A stretch of 64,000 nt of DNA from an uncultured Bacteroidia bacterium (GCA_902786745.1 CADADR010000003.1:124001-188000); one strand, 5' to 3'. Shown: positions 9,046-18,865, numbered from the stretch's first letter. The notes: a model not told the origin generated them from the sequence alone. Made by a program: numbers and translations.

Positions 9046-9870
9046 TTACTTCTTCTTTCTGTCGATGATATACTTGTTCGAAGCAGCCTTCGGTGAGCGG
9101 GTCTTGTAGCCCTTTGCCGGCAAGCCCTTGCGTGAGCGCGGGTGACCGCCAGAGGCACGACCTTCACCACCACCCATCGGGTGATCGACCGGGTTCATCA
9201 CAACACCACGGTTGTGCGGACGGCGACCGAGCCAGCGGCTGCGACCAGCCTTACCTGACTTCTCGAGGTTATGGTCAGCGTTCGAAACGCTGCCGATGGT
9301 AGCCTTACAAGCTTGGAGAATCATACGGGTCTCGCCTGAGGGCATACGCAGGATGGCGTACTTGCCGTCGCGGCTCATCAGCTGGGCATAGCTGCCGGCG
9401 CTACGGGCCATCTTGGCACCCTGGCCAGGACGGAGCTCGATGTTGTGGATAATCGTACCGAAGGGGATCTCGCTCAGATAAAGCGTGTTGCCAACGTTGG
9501 GTTGGATGCCCTTACCGGAGAGGATTTCCTGACCGACCTTCAGACCGGCAGGAGCGATGATGTAGCGCTTCTCACCGTCCTTGTAGAATACGAGGGCGAT
9601 ACGAGCGGTACGGTTCGGGTCATATTCAATGGTCTTCACAACGCCCGGGATACCATCCTTGTCGCGCTTGAAGTCAATGATTCTGTACATTCTCTTATGG
9701 CCGCCGCCACGGTAGCGGACAGTCATTTCACCACTGGAGTTACGACCACCCGTGCTCTTCTTGGGTCTCAGTAACGACTTCTCGGGTTTGTCGGTCGTGA
9801 TCTCGTCAAATGCGCTAATAACCTTAAAGCGCTGACCTGGTGTTGTAGGTTTATATTTCTTTAGTGCCAT
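9046..9870 (-). CDS. rplB: 50S ribosomal protein uL2
   Basis: uL2 (274 aa) is among the most conserved 50S proteins and is needed for subunit joining and peptidyl-transferase activity. The active-region loop reads [17 protein letters not shown]. The conserved His of DHP is present, while the second His seen in E. coli (DHPH) is Met, a variant I recall as common in Bacteroidota. The basic C-terminus ([20 protein letters not shown]) is complete. It lies 2 nt after rplW. Confidence 0.97.
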   Translation of the reverse strand: MALKKYKPTTPGQRFKVISAFDEITTDKPEKSLLRPKKSTGGRNSSGEMTVRYRGGGHKRMYRIIDFKRDKDGIPGVVKTIEYDPNRTARIALVFYKDGEKRYIIAPAGLKVGQEILSGKGIQPNVGNTLYLSEIPFGTIIHNIELRPGQGAKMARSAGSYAQLMSRDGKYAILRMPSGETRMILQACKATIGSVSNADHNLEKSGKAGRSRWLGRRPHNRGVVMNPVDHPMGGGEGRASGGHPRSRKGLPAKGYKTRSPKAASNKYIIDRKKK

Positions 9871-9872
9871 GA

Positions 9873-10163
9873 TCAGATGTTGCTATAAAAGTCAATTGTG
9901 TAACCTTCTTTCAACGTCACGACAGCTTTCTTGAAAGCGGCGGCGCGACCAGTGATGACGCCCGACTTGGTGTAGCGTGACTTCTTTTTACCTGCGTAGT
10001 TCATCGTGTTGACAGCCTCAACCTTCACATCGTAGAGCTTTTCGATGGCGTCCTTGATCTGATACTTGTTGGCGTTCTTGTCAACGATGAAAGCGAACCT
10101 GTTCAGCTTCTCGCTGATAGCGGTCATCTTTTCAGTAATGACGGGTTTCTTTATGATAATCAT
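9873..10163 (-). CDS. rplW: 50S ribosomal protein uL23
   Basis: uL23 (96 aa) lies at the tunnel exit and is the main docking site for trigger factor and SRP. The family pattern [20 protein letters not shown] at the start and [20 protein letters not shown] in the middle are clear. It lies 19 nt after rplD and 2 nt before rplB. Confidence 0.96.
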   Translation of the reverse strand: MIIIKKPVITEKMTAISEKLNRFAFIVDKNANKYQIKDAIEKLYDVKVEAVNTMNYAGKKKSRYTKSGVITGRAAAFKKAVVTLKEGYTIDFYSNI

Positions 10164-10182
10164 TTCTCGTGCATTTTAAGGG

Positions 10183-10818
10183 TTAAAACTCTCTGTTCAA
10201 GACATCCACGATAGGTTGCAGAGCGCCTTCGGTGAGGAAGATGTTCTTGGCCTTCAGAATATCATAAGTATTCAAGTTGCGAGCCAAAGCGACTTCGGTG
10301 CGCTGGATGTTCCTTGAAGAAAGGATAACATTCTTGTTGGGCTCAGCAAACACGAAGAGGTTACGGTTGCCATTGACCTTGAAAGAGTCAAGCACCTGAA
10401 CCATCTGCTTGGTCTTGATGGCGTCGAAGTTGAAGTCCTCGACGATGCGGATGGCGCCGTCGCTGATCTTGCTCGACAGGGCCGACTTACGAGCCAGCAC
10501 CTTGACCTTCTTGTTCAGTTTGAAGCTGTAGTCGCGCGGCTTGGGACCAAACACGCGGGCACCGCCTCTCAGCAGGGGTGAATTGATGTCGCCACGGCGT
10601 GCACCGCCCGTACCCTTCTGACGGAAGAGCTTGCGGGTGCTACCAGACAACTCGCTACGTTCCTTTGACTTGTGAGTACCCTGACGTTGGTCGGCCAGGT
10701 ATTGTCTCACTGCCAGATACATGACATGCTCGTTGGGTTCGATGCCGTAAATGTCGTCATTCAGCTGAACCTTGCGGCCAGTATCTTCGCCTTTGATGTT
10801 ATAAACTGTTAACTCCAT
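10183..10818 (-). CDS. rplD: 50S ribosomal protein uL4
   Basis: uL4 (211 aa) has a long loop lining the exit tunnel and, in E. coli, represses the S10 operon. The loop region [20 protein letters not shown] followed by [19 protein letters not shown] is intact. Its start ATG lies inside the last codons of rplC (10-nt overlap, ATGGAGTTAA), which implies coupled translation. Whether uL4 autoregulates here is not visible. Confidence 0.97.
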   Translation of the reverse strand: MELTVYNIKGEDTGRKVQLNDDIYGIEPNEHVMYLAVRQYLADQRQGTHKSKERSELSGSTRKLFRQKGTGGARRGDINSPLLRGGARVFGPKPRDYSFKLNKKVKVLARKSALSSKISDGAIRIVEDFNFDAIKTKQMVQVLDSFKVNGNRNLFVFAEPNKNVILSSRNIQRTEVALARNLNTYDILKAKNIFLTEGALQPIVDVLNREF

Positions 10819-11438
10819 CTCTCAATCATTAAATATCCGTTATTATGGCCCGGAACGGCGCCCTTCACCACTAACAAATTCTTCTCGGGAACGACCTTCA
10901 TGATCATGAGGTTCGTCACCTTCACTTTACGGTTGCCCATCTGGCCGCCCATACGCAAACCCTTGAACACTCTCGAAGGATAAGCGCAAGCACCGATGGA
11001 ACCCGGTTTTCTCAAACGGTTGTGTTGACCGTGAGTTGCTTGACCAACGCCATTGAAATGATGGCGTTTCACTACGCCCTGGAAGCCTTTACCTTTGCTG
11101 ATGCCACTGACATCAACATACTCGCCTTCCATGAACACGTCGACAGTAAGCGTCTCGCCTAATTGTTTTCTGTGGCCTTCTTCGAAACGCGTAAACTCGC
11201 GCACCAGCTTTTTAGGAGTCGTGTTGGCCTTGGCAAAGTGACCTTGCTCGGCCTTGGAGGTGTTCTTCACCTTCTTCTCGTCGAAACCTAACTGGATAGC
11301 GCTGTAACCGTCTTTCTCAATCGTTCTGACTTGGGTGACAACGCAAGGACCTGCCTCGATGACAGTGACGGGAACCATCTTTCCGGCCTCGTCGTAAATG
11401 CTTGTCATACCAATCTTTTTTCCTAGTAATCCTGACAT
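10809..11438 (-). CDS. rplC: 50S ribosomal protein uL3
   Basis: uL3 (209 aa) is an assembly initiator whose extended loop reaches the peptidyl-transferase centre. The start [20 protein letters not shown] and the loop [20 protein letters not shown] are canonical. It carries the conserved Gln that is methylated in some bacteria; no methylase gene adjoins it. It lies 45 nt after rpsJ and overlaps rplD by 10 nt. Confidence 0.97.
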   Translation of the reverse strand: MSGLLGKKIGMTSIYDEAGKMVPVTVIEAGPCVVTQVRTIEKDGYSAIQLGFDEKKVKNTSKAEQGHFAKANTTPKKLVREFTRFEEGHRKQLGETLTVDVFMEGEYVDVSGISKGKGFQGVVKRHHFNGVGQATHGQHNRLRKPGSIGACAYPSRVFKGLRMGGQMGNRKVKVTNLMIMKVVPEKNLLVVKGAVPGHNNGYLMIERWS

Positions 11439-11483
11439 GCTACTTTAGCTTTTAAATTTTGTTGTACTAGATAGGTTTAATAA

Positions 11484-11789
11484 TTACAATTTGATTTCTA
11501 CTTCCACACCGCTGGGGAGCTCCAGCTTCATCAGTGCGTCGATCGTCTGAGAGGTCGAGTTGTAGATGTCGAGCAAACGCTTGTAGGTCGAAAGCTCGAA
11601 CTGCTCTCTCGATTTCTTGTGGACGAAGGTCGAACGGAGAACGGTGTAGATCTTCTTGTTGGTCGGCAACGGAATAGGACCGCTGACAACAGCTCCAGTC
11701 GACTTGATGGTTTTTACGATCTTCTCGGCTGACTTGTCAACCAAGTTGTGGTCGTGCGACTTCAGTTTAATTCTAATTCTCTGGCTCAC
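11484..11789 (-). CDS. rpsJ: 30S ribosomal protein uS10
   Basis: uS10 (101 aa) sits in the 30S head and also acts as NusE in transcription antitermination. Signatures are [20 protein letters not shown] and [20 protein letters not shown]. The gene follows fusA by 27 nt with no tuf between, so the str and S10 operons appear fused, as is usual in this phylum. Confidence 0.97.
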   Translation of the reverse strand: MSQRIRIKLKSHDHNLVDKSAEKIVKTIKSTGAVVSGPIPLPTNKKIYTVLRSTFVHKKSREQFELSTYKRLLDIYNSTSQTIDALMKLELPSGVEVEIKL

Positions 11790-11816
11790 AATAATTATTT
11801 TTATTGAATTGTTTGC

Positions 11817-13940
11817 TTAAATGAATAATAGTCCTTTTGCTTTCTTGATCACCACTTCGGCAATGGCCTCGGGGACGGGGGCGTAGTGGCTCAGCTCCAT
11901 GTTGAAGTTGGCGCGGCCCGACGACAGCGAGCGCAGCGTGGTGATGTAACCGAACATCTCCGCCAGCGGCACGTCTGCCTTGATCGTCTGGAAACCAATG
12001 CTTGCAATGACTTCGCGCAATATTGATCTTTTCTTGTTCAAATCGCCCGTGACGTCACCTAAGTACTCGTCGGGGCAATGGATTTCAACTCTCATGATAG
12101 GCTCCATCAACACGGCACCAGCCTTGAGGCCAGCTTCCTTGAAGGCGATGTGGGCAGCCGTCTCGAACGAGAGGGCGTCACTATCGACGGGATGGAACGA
12201 ACCATCGGTAAGGGTCACCTTGAGGTTCTCGACCGGGAAGCCTGCCAACACACCGTTGGACAGGGCGCCCTTGAAGCCTCGCTCCGTGGCTTGGATGAAC
12301 TCGGCTGAGAGGACACCACCCTTCACTTCGTTGACAAACTGCAATCCGTGTACACCTTCTTCGGCAGGACCCATAGTGAACTCGATATCGGCAAACTTTC
12401 CCTTGCCACCGGTCTGTTTTTTATAGACTTCACGATGCTGAATTGTTTGAGTAAAGGCTTCCTTGTACGCGACCTGCGGACGGCCGGAGTTGACTTCAAC
12501 GCCAAACTCTCTCTTGAGGCGGTCCATGATAATGTCAAGGTGCAATTCGCCCATACCTGCCAATATGGTCTGGCCCGAATTTTCGTCGGTGTGTACGAAC
12601 AGCGTAGGATCCTCCTCGGTCAACTTGGCCAAGGACTGATCGAGCTTGTCGAGGTCTGCTGTAACTTTGGGTTCGATGGCGATGTTCACCACGGGCTCGG
12701 GGAACTTGATGTTCTCGAGTACCAGCGGCTTGTTCTCGACACAGAGCGTATCGCCCGTGCGGATGAGCTTGAATCCGACGGCGGCACCGATGTCGCCAGC
12801 CGAAATCTCTTCCAAGGGCAACTGCTTGTTGGCATGCATCTGAACGATCTTGGCGATGCGTTCGCGCTTGCCGGTCGACACGTTGAGAACCATCTCACCA
12901 GCCTTCAAAGTCCCGGAATAGACGCGGAAGAAGCAGAGGCGACCGACGAAGGGATCAGTGGCAATCTTGAACGCCAGGGCGCAGAAAGGCTCCTTGGGAT
13001 CAGCCTTGCGGATCTCTTCTTGTTCGGTCTTAGGATTGACACCCTTCACGTGGTCGATGTCAAGCGGGCTGGGCAGGTAGTTGACGATGGCGTCAAGCAG
13101 GGGCTGCACGCACTTGTTCTTGAACGACGAGCCGCACATTACCGGGCAAATGCGAAGGTCAAGCGTAGCCTTACGGATTTGGGCGATGATTTCGTCTTCG
13201 GTAATGCTGTCAGGGTCTTCCATGTACTTCTCGAACAACTGTTCGTCGTCTTCGACGGCGCCCTCGATGAGGCGGGTGCGGTAGTCCGCGACCATGTCCT
13301 TCATGTCTTCGGGGATGTCGATCTCGTCGAACACGGAACCGTTGTCCACTTCTTCCCAAGCGTACGCCTTATTCCTAATCAGGTCAACAATACCGATGAA
13401 CTCGTCTTCGGCACCGATGGGCAGCTGGACGGCGACCGGAGTAGCGTGGAGCTTCTCGCGGATTTGGTCCATCACCTTATAGAAATCGGCGCCTGCGCGG
13501 TCCATCTTGTTGACGTAGCAGATACGCGGGACGTTGTATTTGTTGGCTTGGTGCCAGACGGTCTCCGACTGAGGCTCCACCCCACCGACAGCGCAGAAGA
13601 TGGCGATGGCGCCATCGAGCACGCGCAGCGAACGTTCCACCTCGACGGTGAAGTCGACGTGGCCAGGGGTGTCAATGATGTTGATCTTGTAAGCCTCATT
13701 GTTAAGGTGCCAGAACACCGTTGTTGCAGCAGAAGTGATGGTGATGCCACGCTCTTGCTCCTGTACCATCCAGTCCATGGTGGCGGCGCCGTCGTGAACT
13801 TCACCTATCTTATGACTACGGCCAGTATAATAGAGGATACGCTCAGTCGTCGTCGTCTTACCAGCGTCGATGTGAGCCATGATGCCGATATTACGCGTGA
13901 GGCTGAGAGGATTCATCATATTTTCCTGTCCGTTTTGCAT
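11817..13940 (-). CDS. fusA: Translation elongation factor G
   Basis: EF-G (707 aa) is the GTPase that drives ribosomal translocation and, with RRF, ribosome recycling. G-domain motifs are G1 [15 protein letters not shown] (about residues 22-36), G2 [12 protein letters not shown]3 DTPGHVDF and G4 [10 protein letters not shown]. Domains II-V follow, with [14 protein letters not shown] in domain III and the C-terminal [20 protein letters not shown]. Three Met codons lie in the first nine residues, so the exact start could be up to eight codons later. It lies 18 nt after rpsG. Confidence 0.97.
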   Translation of the reverse strand: MQNGQENMMNPLSLTRNIGIMAHIDAGKTTTTERILYYTGRSHKIGEVHDGAATMDWMVQEQERGITITSAATTVFWHLNNEAYKINIIDTPGHVDFTVEVERSLRVLDGAIAIFCAVGGVEPQSETVWHQANKYNVPRICYVNKMDRAGADFYKVMDQIREKLHATPVAVQLPIGAEDEFIGIVDLIRNKAYAWEEVDNGSVFDEIDIPEDMKDMVADYRTRLIEGAVEDDEQLFEKYMEDPDSITEDEIIAQIRKATLDLRICPVMCGSSFKNKCVQPLLDAIVNYLPSPLDIDHVKGVNPKTEQEEIRKADPKEPFCALAFKIATDPFVGRLCFFRVYSGTLKAGEMVLNVSTGKRERIAKIVQMHANKQLPLEEISAGDIGAAVGFKLIRTGDTLCVENKPLVLENIKFPEPVVNIAIEPKVTADLDKLDQSLAKLTEEDPTLFVHTDENSGQTILAGMGELHLDIIMDRLKREFGVEVNSGRPQVAYKEAFTQTIQHREVYKKQTGGKGKFADIEFTMGPAEEGVHGLQFVNEVKGGVLSAEFIQATERGFKGALSNGVLAGFPVENLKVTLTDGSFHPVDSDALSFETAAHIAFKEAGLKAGAVLMEPIMRVEIHCPDEYLGDVTGDLNKKRSILREVIASIGFQTIKADVPLAEMFGYITTLRSLSSGRANFNMELSHYAPVPEAIAEVVIKKAKGLLFI

Positions 13941-13958
13941 AATGTCTAGTCTCTCCTA

Positions 13959-14426
13959 TTAGAATCTGAAATGCGAGAATGCCTTGTTGGCATCTGCCAT
14001 TCTGTGGATTTCTTCTTTCTTCTTGAATGCAGAACCTTCTTCCTTGTAAGCTGCCATGATTTCCGAAGCGAGCTTCAGAGCCATCGATTTCTCGTGACGT
14101 TTGCGGGCATAGCCGATCAGGTTCTTCATACCGATGCTCTGCTTACGGGCAGGACGGATCTCTGAAGGAATCTGGAAGGTAGCACCACCAATACGACGGC
14201 TTCTTACTTCCACTTGAGGGGTAACGTTGGCCAGGGCCTTCTTCCACACCTCAACTGGATTTTCGTTGAGCTTACTTTCAACGATGTCCATTGCTTCGTA
14301 GAAAATCTGATAAGCCAAATTCTTCTTACCTTCGAGCATGATGTTGTTCACGAACTTAGTGACCTGAACATCACCGTACTTGGGGTCAGGAAGGATAATT
14401 CTCTTCTTTGGTTTAGCTTTTCTCAT
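13959..14426 (-). CDS. rpsG: 30S ribosomal protein uS7
   Basis: uS7 (155 aa) nucleates assembly of the 30S head and lies by the E site. Key blocks are [40 protein letters not shown] and [17 protein letters not shown]. It lies 31 nt after rpsL. In E. coli uS7 controls the str operon by binding the rpsL-rpsG intercistron. The 31-nt gap here is much shorter than the E. coli one, so that mechanism is unlikely. Confidence 0.97.
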   Translation of the reverse strand: MRKAKPKKRIILPDPKYGDVQVTKFVNNIMLEGKKNLAYQIFYEAMDIVESKLNENPVEVWKKALANVTPQVEVRSRRIGGATFQIPSEIRPARKQSIGMKNLIGYARKRHEKSMALKLASEIMAAYKEEGSAFKKKEEIHRMADANKAFSHFRF

Positions 14427-14457
14427 GTCTTTTAAGTCTTTCTGTTTTGACTAATCG

Positions 14458-14844
14458 TTATTTCTTTGCGGCTTGTTTGGGTCGTTTAGCACCGTACTTA
14501 GATCTGCGCTGGCGGCGGCCTTCAACGCCAGAGGTATCCAAAGCACCTCTGATGATGTGGTAACGCACACCCGGCAAATCCTTAACACGACCTCCTCTGA
14601 TCATAACAATGCTGTGTTCCTGCAGGTTGTGGCCCTCACCGGGGATGTAGGCGTTGACCTCCTTTTGGTTGGTCAGACGAACCCTAGCAACCTTACGCAT
14701 AGCGGAGTTAGGCTTCTTGGGGGTCGTCGTGTAAACACGCACGCACACACCGCGACGTTGCGGACTGGCATCCAATGCAGGCGACTTGCTCTTGTCGATC
14801 AATTTTTGGCGCCCTTTGCGCACTAATTGTTGAATAGTCGGCAT
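14458..14844 (-). CDS. rpsL: 30S ribosomal protein uS12
   Basis: uS12 (128 aa) lies at the decoding centre. The start [20 protein letters not shown] and the loops [20 protein letters not shown] and [18 protein letters not shown] are canonical. Lysines stand at the two positions where substitution gives streptomycin resistance, so the sequence looks wild type there. It is the first gene of the large ribosomal operon, behind the leader at 14845-15114. Confidence 0.97.
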   Translation of the reverse strand: MPTIQQLVRKGRQKLIDKSKSPALDASPQRRGVCVRVYTTTPKKPNSAMRKVARVRLTNQKEVNAYIPGEGHNLQEHSIVMIRGGRVKDLPGVRYHIIRGALDTSGVEGRRQRRSKYGAKRPKQAAKK

Positions 14845-15114
14845 TTTTAATTTGTTAGGTTAATTTGTTAGTTATTTAATCCGTTGATTAGGAATTATTT
14901 ACAAACTCATACCAAACTGGCCGAGGGCAACTCTTTGCAAGATGTAGTCAGGGAAACATAATAAGCCTTGGACGGCTTAGAAGTCTATAAAACCCACTCC
15001 GTGACAATTTTTACGCTTGATTTTGGCGTCACTTCGTGTAGAAACCTATTACGTTTTAGCTTATCAGGTTCCTTAACTATATCATTTTCAAGGGCAAGCC
15101 CTCATTCAATTCAG
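14845..15114 (-). promoter_or_regulatory. Long 5' leader of the ribosomal operon, probably structured
   Basis: There is no gene in the roughly 270 nt between the promoter and rpsL. Read as RNA (minus strand), the region can form several hairpins: GGGC-UU-GCCC soon after the transcript start, GUGACGC...GCGU...GUCAC in the middle, and UAAGCC-GUCC-AAGGCUUA. Its last 60 nt are A/U-rich. Its position suggests translational or transcriptional feedback control by a ribosomal protein. That function is inference only, and I do not recognise a named RNA family. Confidence 0.4.
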
Positions 15115-15120
15115 CGGGTG

Positions 15121-15128
15121 CAAAAGTA
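15121..15128 (-). promoter_or_regulatory. Promoter -7 box of the ribosomal operon
   Basis: The minus strand reads TACTTTTG followed by CACC, a perfect TAnnTTTG box. A/T-rich sequence including TTGAAAAAAGTTG lies upstream. This is the only good box before rpsL and sets a leader of about 270 nt. Confidence 0.65.
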
Positions 15129-15246
15129 CAACTTTTTTCAATACGCCGCGCACTTTTTTGAAAATATTTGGAAAAATTGTTGATAAGAACACTTATCTAA
15201 TTGTATTTCAGCAATATAATACTGTTGAAAACTTATCCTTATGCAT

Positions 15247-15290
15247 AAAAAAAGCGTCTTTTTCGACTCATTTTCATCGAAAAAGACGCT
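15247..15290 (-). terminator. Intrinsic terminator of the 15312-15644 gene
   Basis: A perfect 14-bp inverted repeat (AGCGTCTTTTTCGA at 15253-15266 with TCGAAAAAGACGCT at 15277-15290, 10-nt loop) is followed on the minus strand by seven T. It lies 22 nt past the stop of the minus-strand gene and separates it from the ribosomal operon promoter. Confidence 0.85.
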
Positions 15291-15311
15291 TATGGATGGA
15301 GAAAAACGACC

Positions 15312-15644
15312 TCAATATTTCACAAAACGGTCCTCTCCGTTGCTCAAACCGAGCAATTCGCTGCGGCCGAACAGGAGGAAAATCTTGTGGTCCCAGATGA
15401 GTTCCCAAAGGATGCGACTCACACGGACCTGCTCCTCGGGTGCGAGTTCCTCACTGGTGATGGTGGTGTTATCATCGAGCTTTTTCACCTTGTTCTCTTG
15501 GAAAGCCACCTGAATAAGCTGGTAACAGAGGTTGACGAAGGTGATGCCCGTGGTGTGGTCGCGGCTGTCCATCACCATATTAATTCTGTCTCTGAGCTCC
15601 TCGTTGTTGTAGAGGAGATGAACGGGATTGGAGTCGTAATTCAT
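15312..15644 (-). CDS. Hypothetical protein, conserved-looking, 110 aa
   Basis: I do not recognise this protein. The chosen ATG at 15644 gives MNYDSNPVHLLYNNEELRDR. It is soluble-looking, with alternating amphipathic segments, and has no signal peptide, membrane segment or obvious catalytic motif. The end ELLGLSNGEDRFVKY is charged. The longer open frame upstream crosses the promoter at 15670-15699 and is not coding. It is a single-gene unit with its own promoter and terminator, which supports a real gene. Confidence 0.75.
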   Translation of the reverse strand: MNYDSNPVHLLYNNEELRDRINMVMDSRDHTTGITFVNLCYQLIQVAFQENKVKKLDDNTTITSEELAPEEQVRVSRILWELIWDHKIFLLFGRSELLGLSNGEDRFVKY

Positions 15645-15669
15645 AGCTGTTTCATTTTGTAATATGGTG

Positions 15670-15699
15670 CAAAGATAGGGATTATTTCGAAACTTGCAA
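15670..15699 (-). promoter_or_regulatory. Promoter of the 15312-15644 gene
   Basis: The minus strand shows TTG (15699-15697), a 19-nt spacer and TATCTTTG (15677-15670). This is the full Bacteroidota -33/-7 arrangement, about 25 nt upstream of the ATG. Confidence 0.75.
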
Positions 15700-15760
15700 C
15701 ATTTCGGCCAACGAACGAATACTTTTTTACACCTTATATTAATATATCGTGCCGATTTCG

Positions 15761-15768
15761 TACCTTTG
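15761..15768 (+). promoter_or_regulatory. Promoter -7 box for microprotein-lpdA-rfbC
   Basis: TACCTTTG followed by CACC matches TAnnTTTG. It lies 18 nt upstream of the ATG at 15787 and is divergent from the promoter at 15670-15699. Confidence 0.65.
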
Positions 15769-15786
15769 CACCAAAATTTGAACAAA

Positions 15787-15915
15787 ATGGTTACCGAGTT
15801 ATTGGTCGTGTGGATTGTCGGCGTAGTGGCATTCTTTGTGCTTTGGGCCATTTTGGCCAAAATCATCAAACGCATCAGCGACAAGAAAAACAAATCTAAA
15901 AACACAGAAATATGA
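15787..15915 (+). CDS. 42-residue single-pass membrane microprotein coupled to lpdA
   Basis: The peptide begins MVTELLVVWIVGVVAFFVLW, one hydrophobic helix of about 22 residues. A short basic tail rich in Lys and Ser follows (IIKRISDKKNKSKNTEI). It is the first frame after the promoter at 15761-15768, and its stop overlaps the lpdA start as ATGA, so ribosomes reading lpdA probably pass through it. I know no function for it. Possible roles are anchoring a complex at the membrane or a translational leader. A longer in-frame extension upstream crosses the promoter and was rejected. Confidence 0.65.
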   Translation: MVTELLVVWIVGVVAFFVLWAILAKIIKRISDKKNKSKNTEI

Positions 15916-17303
15916 AATACGACGTCATCGTTATCGGCAGCGGCCCTGGAGGCTATGTGGCTGCCATCAGAGCATCACAACTTGGAAAGAAGACCGCCGT
16001 GGTCGAGAAGGCCGAAGTGGGCGGCATCTGCCTCAACTGGGGTTGCATCCCCACCAAGGCGCTTCTGAAGAGTGCCCAAGTTTATACCTATATCAACCAT
16101 GCCGAGAACTACGGCATCAAAGTGGAAGGCGAAGTGAAACCCGACATGGAGGCCGTCGTGGCCCGCAGCCGCGGCGTGGCCGACACCATGAGCAAGGGTG
16201 TGCAGTACCTCCTCAAGAAGAACAACGTAGATGTCATCGCCGGTTATGGCAAGCTGACCGCCGACAAGCAGGTGGAGGTGACCGACGCCGAAGGCAACAA
16301 GACCCTTTACGAGGCCGACCATATCATCCTTGCTACGGGTTCGCGCGTGCGTGAACTACCCGCCTTGCCCATCGACGGCAAGAAGATCATCGGCTACCGC
16401 CAAGCTCTCGTTTTGGACAAGCTGCCTGAGAGCATGGTCGTGGTCGGTTCGGGTGCCATCGGCTCGGAGTTTGCCTTCTTCTTCACCAGCATGGGCGTGA
16501 AGGTCACTTTGGTGGAATTCCTGCCCAACGTGGTGCCTAACGAAGACGAGGAAGTCTCCAAGCAAGTGGAGCGCGCCTTCAAGAAGCTGAAGATGACCGT
16601 GATGACCGAAGCCTCGGTGACTCATGTCGACACCACTGGTGAAAAGTGCGTGTGCACCATCGCCACGAAGAAAGGCGAGAAGACTGTGGAGGCCGACATC
16701 GTACTTTCCGCCGTCGGCGTGCAGACCAATATCGACAACCTCGGCCTTGAGGAATTAGGCATCACCACCGAGCGCGGCAAAGTCAACGTGGACGAATGGT
16801 ACCGCACCAATGTGCCGGGCATCTATGCCATCGGCGACATCGTGCACGGTCCCGCCCTGGCCCACAAGGCCGACCACGAAGCCACCATCTGCGTGGAGAA
16901 ACTCTGCGGATTGGACCCCAAGCCTTTGAATTACGCCAACATTCCTGGCTGCACCTACACCACGCCCGAAATCGCCTCTGTCGGCCTGAGCGAAGCGAAG
17001 GCCATCGCCGCTGGCTACGAGGTGAAGATTGGCAAGTTCCCCTTCACCGCCTCAGGCAAGGCCACCGCTGCCGGCAACCGCGACGGTTTCATCAAGGTCG
17101 TCTTCGACGCCAAGACGGGCGACTGGCTGGGCTGCCACATGGTCGGCGACAACGTGACCGAGATGGTCGCCACCGCCGTGCTCTGCCGTGAGTTGGGCGC
17201 CAAGGGCGAAGACATCATCCACGCCGTGTTCCCCCACCCCACCATGTCGGAAGGCATCATGGAGGCTGCGGCGGCAGCGTATAATGAGTGCGTACACCTA
17301 TAA
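15912..17303 (+). CDS. lpdA: Dihydrolipoyl dehydrogenase (E3)
   Basis: This FAD flavoprotein (463 aa) reoxidises protein-bound dihydrolipoamide with NAD+, as part of 2-oxo acid dehydrogenase complexes or the glycine cleavage system. The FAD-binding motif is IGSGPGGYVAAIRA (about residues 8-21). The redox disulfide is CLNWGC, Cys40 and Cys45. An NAD Rossmann motif reads VVGSGAIGSEFAFF, and the C-terminal catalytic dyad is HPTMSE. No E1 or E2 gene adjoins it, so its partner complex is unknown. Its ATG overlaps the microprotein stop by 4 nt. Confidence 0.95.
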   Translation: MKYDVIVIGSGPGGYVAAIRASQLGKKTAVVEKAEVGGICLNWGCIPTKALLKSAQVYTYINHAENYGIKVEGEVKPDMEAVVARSRGVADTMSKGVQYLLKKNNVDVIAGYGKLTADKQVEVTDAEGNKTLYEADHIILATGSRVRELPALPIDGKKIIGYRQALVLDKLPESMVVVGSGAIGSEFAFFFTSMGVKVTLVEFLPNVVPNEDEEVSKQVERAFKKLKMTVMTEASVTHVDTTGEKCVCTIATKKGEKTVEADIVLSAVGVQTNIDNLGLEELGITTERGKVNVDEWYRTNVPGIYAIGDIVHGPALAHKADHEATICVEKLCGLDPKPLNYANIPGCTYTTPEIASVGLSEAKAIAAGYEVKIGKFPFTASGKATAAGNRDGFIKVVFDAKTGDWLGCHMVGDNVTEMVATAVLCRELGAKGEDIIHAVFPHPTMSEGIMEAAAAAYNECVHL

Positions 17304-17306
17304 GCC

Positions 17307-17849
17307 ATGGAAATCATCGAAACCAAAATAAAAGACCTGTTGGTCATCAAGCCGGACGTGTTCACCGACGAGCGCGGCTATTTCTTTGAGAGCTACAACA
17401 AGGAACGCTTCGCCCAGCATGGGCTGGACATGACCTTCGTGCAGGACAATGAGTCGCAATCGATGAAAGGCGTGCTGCGCGGACTGCATTTCCAAAAGCC
17501 GCCCTTTGCCCAAGGCAAACTGGTGCGCGTGGTGAAAGGCTCCGTGATGGACGTGGCCGTCGACTTGAGGAAAGGCTCGCCCACTTATGGACAATGGGAG
17601 TCGGTGGTGCTGACAGAAGGCAACAAGTTCATGTATTGGATCCCGGAGGGCTTCGCCCATGGCTTCGTATGCCTTGAAGACCATTCAGTATTCACATATA
17701 AGTGCACCAACATCTACAACAAAGCCTCGGAAGGCAGCATACGCTGGGACGACCCCGACCTCGGCATCAACTGGGACATCGAAAACCCGATTCTGTCCGA
17801 CAAGGACAAGATAGCGCCTTTGTTTAAAGACTTCATTACGCCCTTTTGA
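17307..17849 (+). CDS. rfbC: dTDP-4-dehydrorhamnose 3,5-epimerase
   Basis: RmlC-family cupin enzyme (180 aa), which epimerises dTDP-4-keto-6-deoxyglucose at C3 and C5 on the route to dTDP-L-rhamnose for surface polysaccharides. Family motifs are TDERGYFFESYN, GVLRGLHFQ (catalytic His), VVKGSVMDVAVDLRKGSPTY and WIPEGFAHGFVCL; the tail SIRWDDPDLGINW is typical. It follows lpdA by 3 nt. The other rhamnose genes rfbA, rfbB and rfbD are not here, so this is an isolated member of its pathway. Confidence 0.94.
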   Translation: MEIIETKIKDLLVIKPDVFTDERGYFFESYNKERFAQHGLDMTFVQDNESQSMKGVLRGLHFQKPPFAQGKLVRVVKGSVMDVAVDLRKGSPTYGQWESVVLTEGNKFMYWIPEGFAHGFVCLEDHSVFTYKCTNIYNKASEGSIRWDDPDLGINWDIENPILSDKDKIAPLFKDFITPF

Positions 17850-17875
17850 ATATAACGAACAGACATAGAACAAAC

Positions 17876-18865
17876 ATGAGAACAAGAAACCTCCTTTTGG
17901 CGTGCGGCATGGCTATTATATTAATAGGTGTGACCGCGGCCGTCTCCTTTTCGCTGGCTCAATCCAACGACGAGCAGCTGGAAGAATACGAAGGCACCGA
18001 CAGGGAATACCTCACCTTCGACCAGATCGACCACATCACGCACGACATCGAACTGCCCGAGCACTTGAGTTTCTGTGGCGAGGAGGTTCCGCTCGACCTG
18101 TTCTACGTCCAGGAACGGCTCGAACGCGAGATCTTGGTCAACTCGTACAGGCACTCCGCCACTATCCTACTGCTGAAGCGCACCACGCGATGGTTCCCTG
18201 TCTTGGAGCCCATCATGCAGAAAAACGGCCTGCCTGAGGATTTCAAATACCTCGCCATGATCGAGAGTGAGCTGACCAATGCCGTCTCGCCCTCGAAGGC
18301 CGTCGGCTTCTGGCAGTTCCTCGAAAGCACCGGAAAAGAATACGGGCTTGAGATCAACAAGGAGGTGGACATGCGTTACAACGTGGAGAAAGAGACCGTG
18401 GCTGCCTGCAAATACCTAAAGGCATCCTACCGCAAGTTCGGCAGCTGGACCTTAGCTGCGGCCGCCTTCAACTGCGGCAACGGGCGTATTACCAAGACCT
18501 CCGACGAACAGCGTGTAGACTCCTACTACGACATGCTCTTGCCCGAGGAGACGCAACGCTATGTGTTCCGCATCCTCGCCTTGAAAGTCATCACGGAGAA
18601 CCCGGAGAAATATGGCTTCCAGATCCGCGACAACGGATGGTATAGGCCTTACGAAACCAAGACCGTCACCGTTGTGCAGTCCATCCCCGACCTAGTGGAT
18701 TTCGCCTACAGAGAAGGCACCAACATCAAGATGCTGAAGTATTTCAACCCATGGCTGCGCAGCAACTCGCTGACGGTTTCGGCAGGCAACAGCTACGACA
18801 TCAAGATCCCGAAGGGAAAGTTCGCGAAGACGCATAAGAAGATGCGGAAGGCACCGACGGAATAG
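17876..18865 (+). CDS. Lytic transglycosylase with SLT domain (MltD-like)
   Basis: Exported murein hydrolase (329 aa) that cleaves the MurNAc-GlcNAc bond. An N-terminal hydrophobic segment (LLLACGMAIILIGVTAAVSF) acts as signal or anchor. The SLT domain, about residues 105-215, has the catalytic Glu in YLAMIESELTNAVSPSKAVG and the motifs FWQFLESTGKEYGLE and AAAFNCGNGRI. The C-terminal 60 residues (SIPDLVDFAYREGTNIKMLK) resemble a diverged LysM domain. A TTG ten codons upstream overlaps the rfbC stop, but the ATG at 17876 fits the signal better. The gene is 26 nt after rfbC. Confidence 0.9.
   Translation: MRTRNLLLACGMAIILIGVTAAVSFSLAQSNDEQLEEYEGTDREYLTFDQIDHITHDIELPEHLSFCGEEVPLDLFYVQERLEREILVNSYRHSATILLLKRTTRWFPVLEPIMQKNGLPEDFKYLAMIESELTNAVSPSKAVGFWQFLESTGKEYGLEINKEVDMRYNVEKETVAACKYLKASYRKFGSWTLAAAAFNCGNGRITKTSDEQRVDSYYDMLLPEETQRYVFRILALKVITENPEKYGFQIRDNGWYRPYETKTVTVVQSIPDLVDFAYREGTNIKMLKYFNPWLRSNSLTVSAGNSYDIKIPKGKFAKTHKKMRKAPTE

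Noticed and set aside
12348..13949. Long open frame antisense to fusA
   Set aside because: It is a shadow of the strongly biased EF-G codons; no recognisable protein.
17307..17849. A full dTDP-rhamnose or surface-polysaccharide cluster around rfbC
   Set aside because: No rfbA, rfbB, rfbD, glycosyltransferase, wzx or wzy gene is nearby; only rfbC is present.
17846..17876. TTG start for the lytic transglycosylase overlapping rfbC
   Set aside because: It would place ten polar residues before the signal segment; the ATG at 17876 gives a standard export signal.
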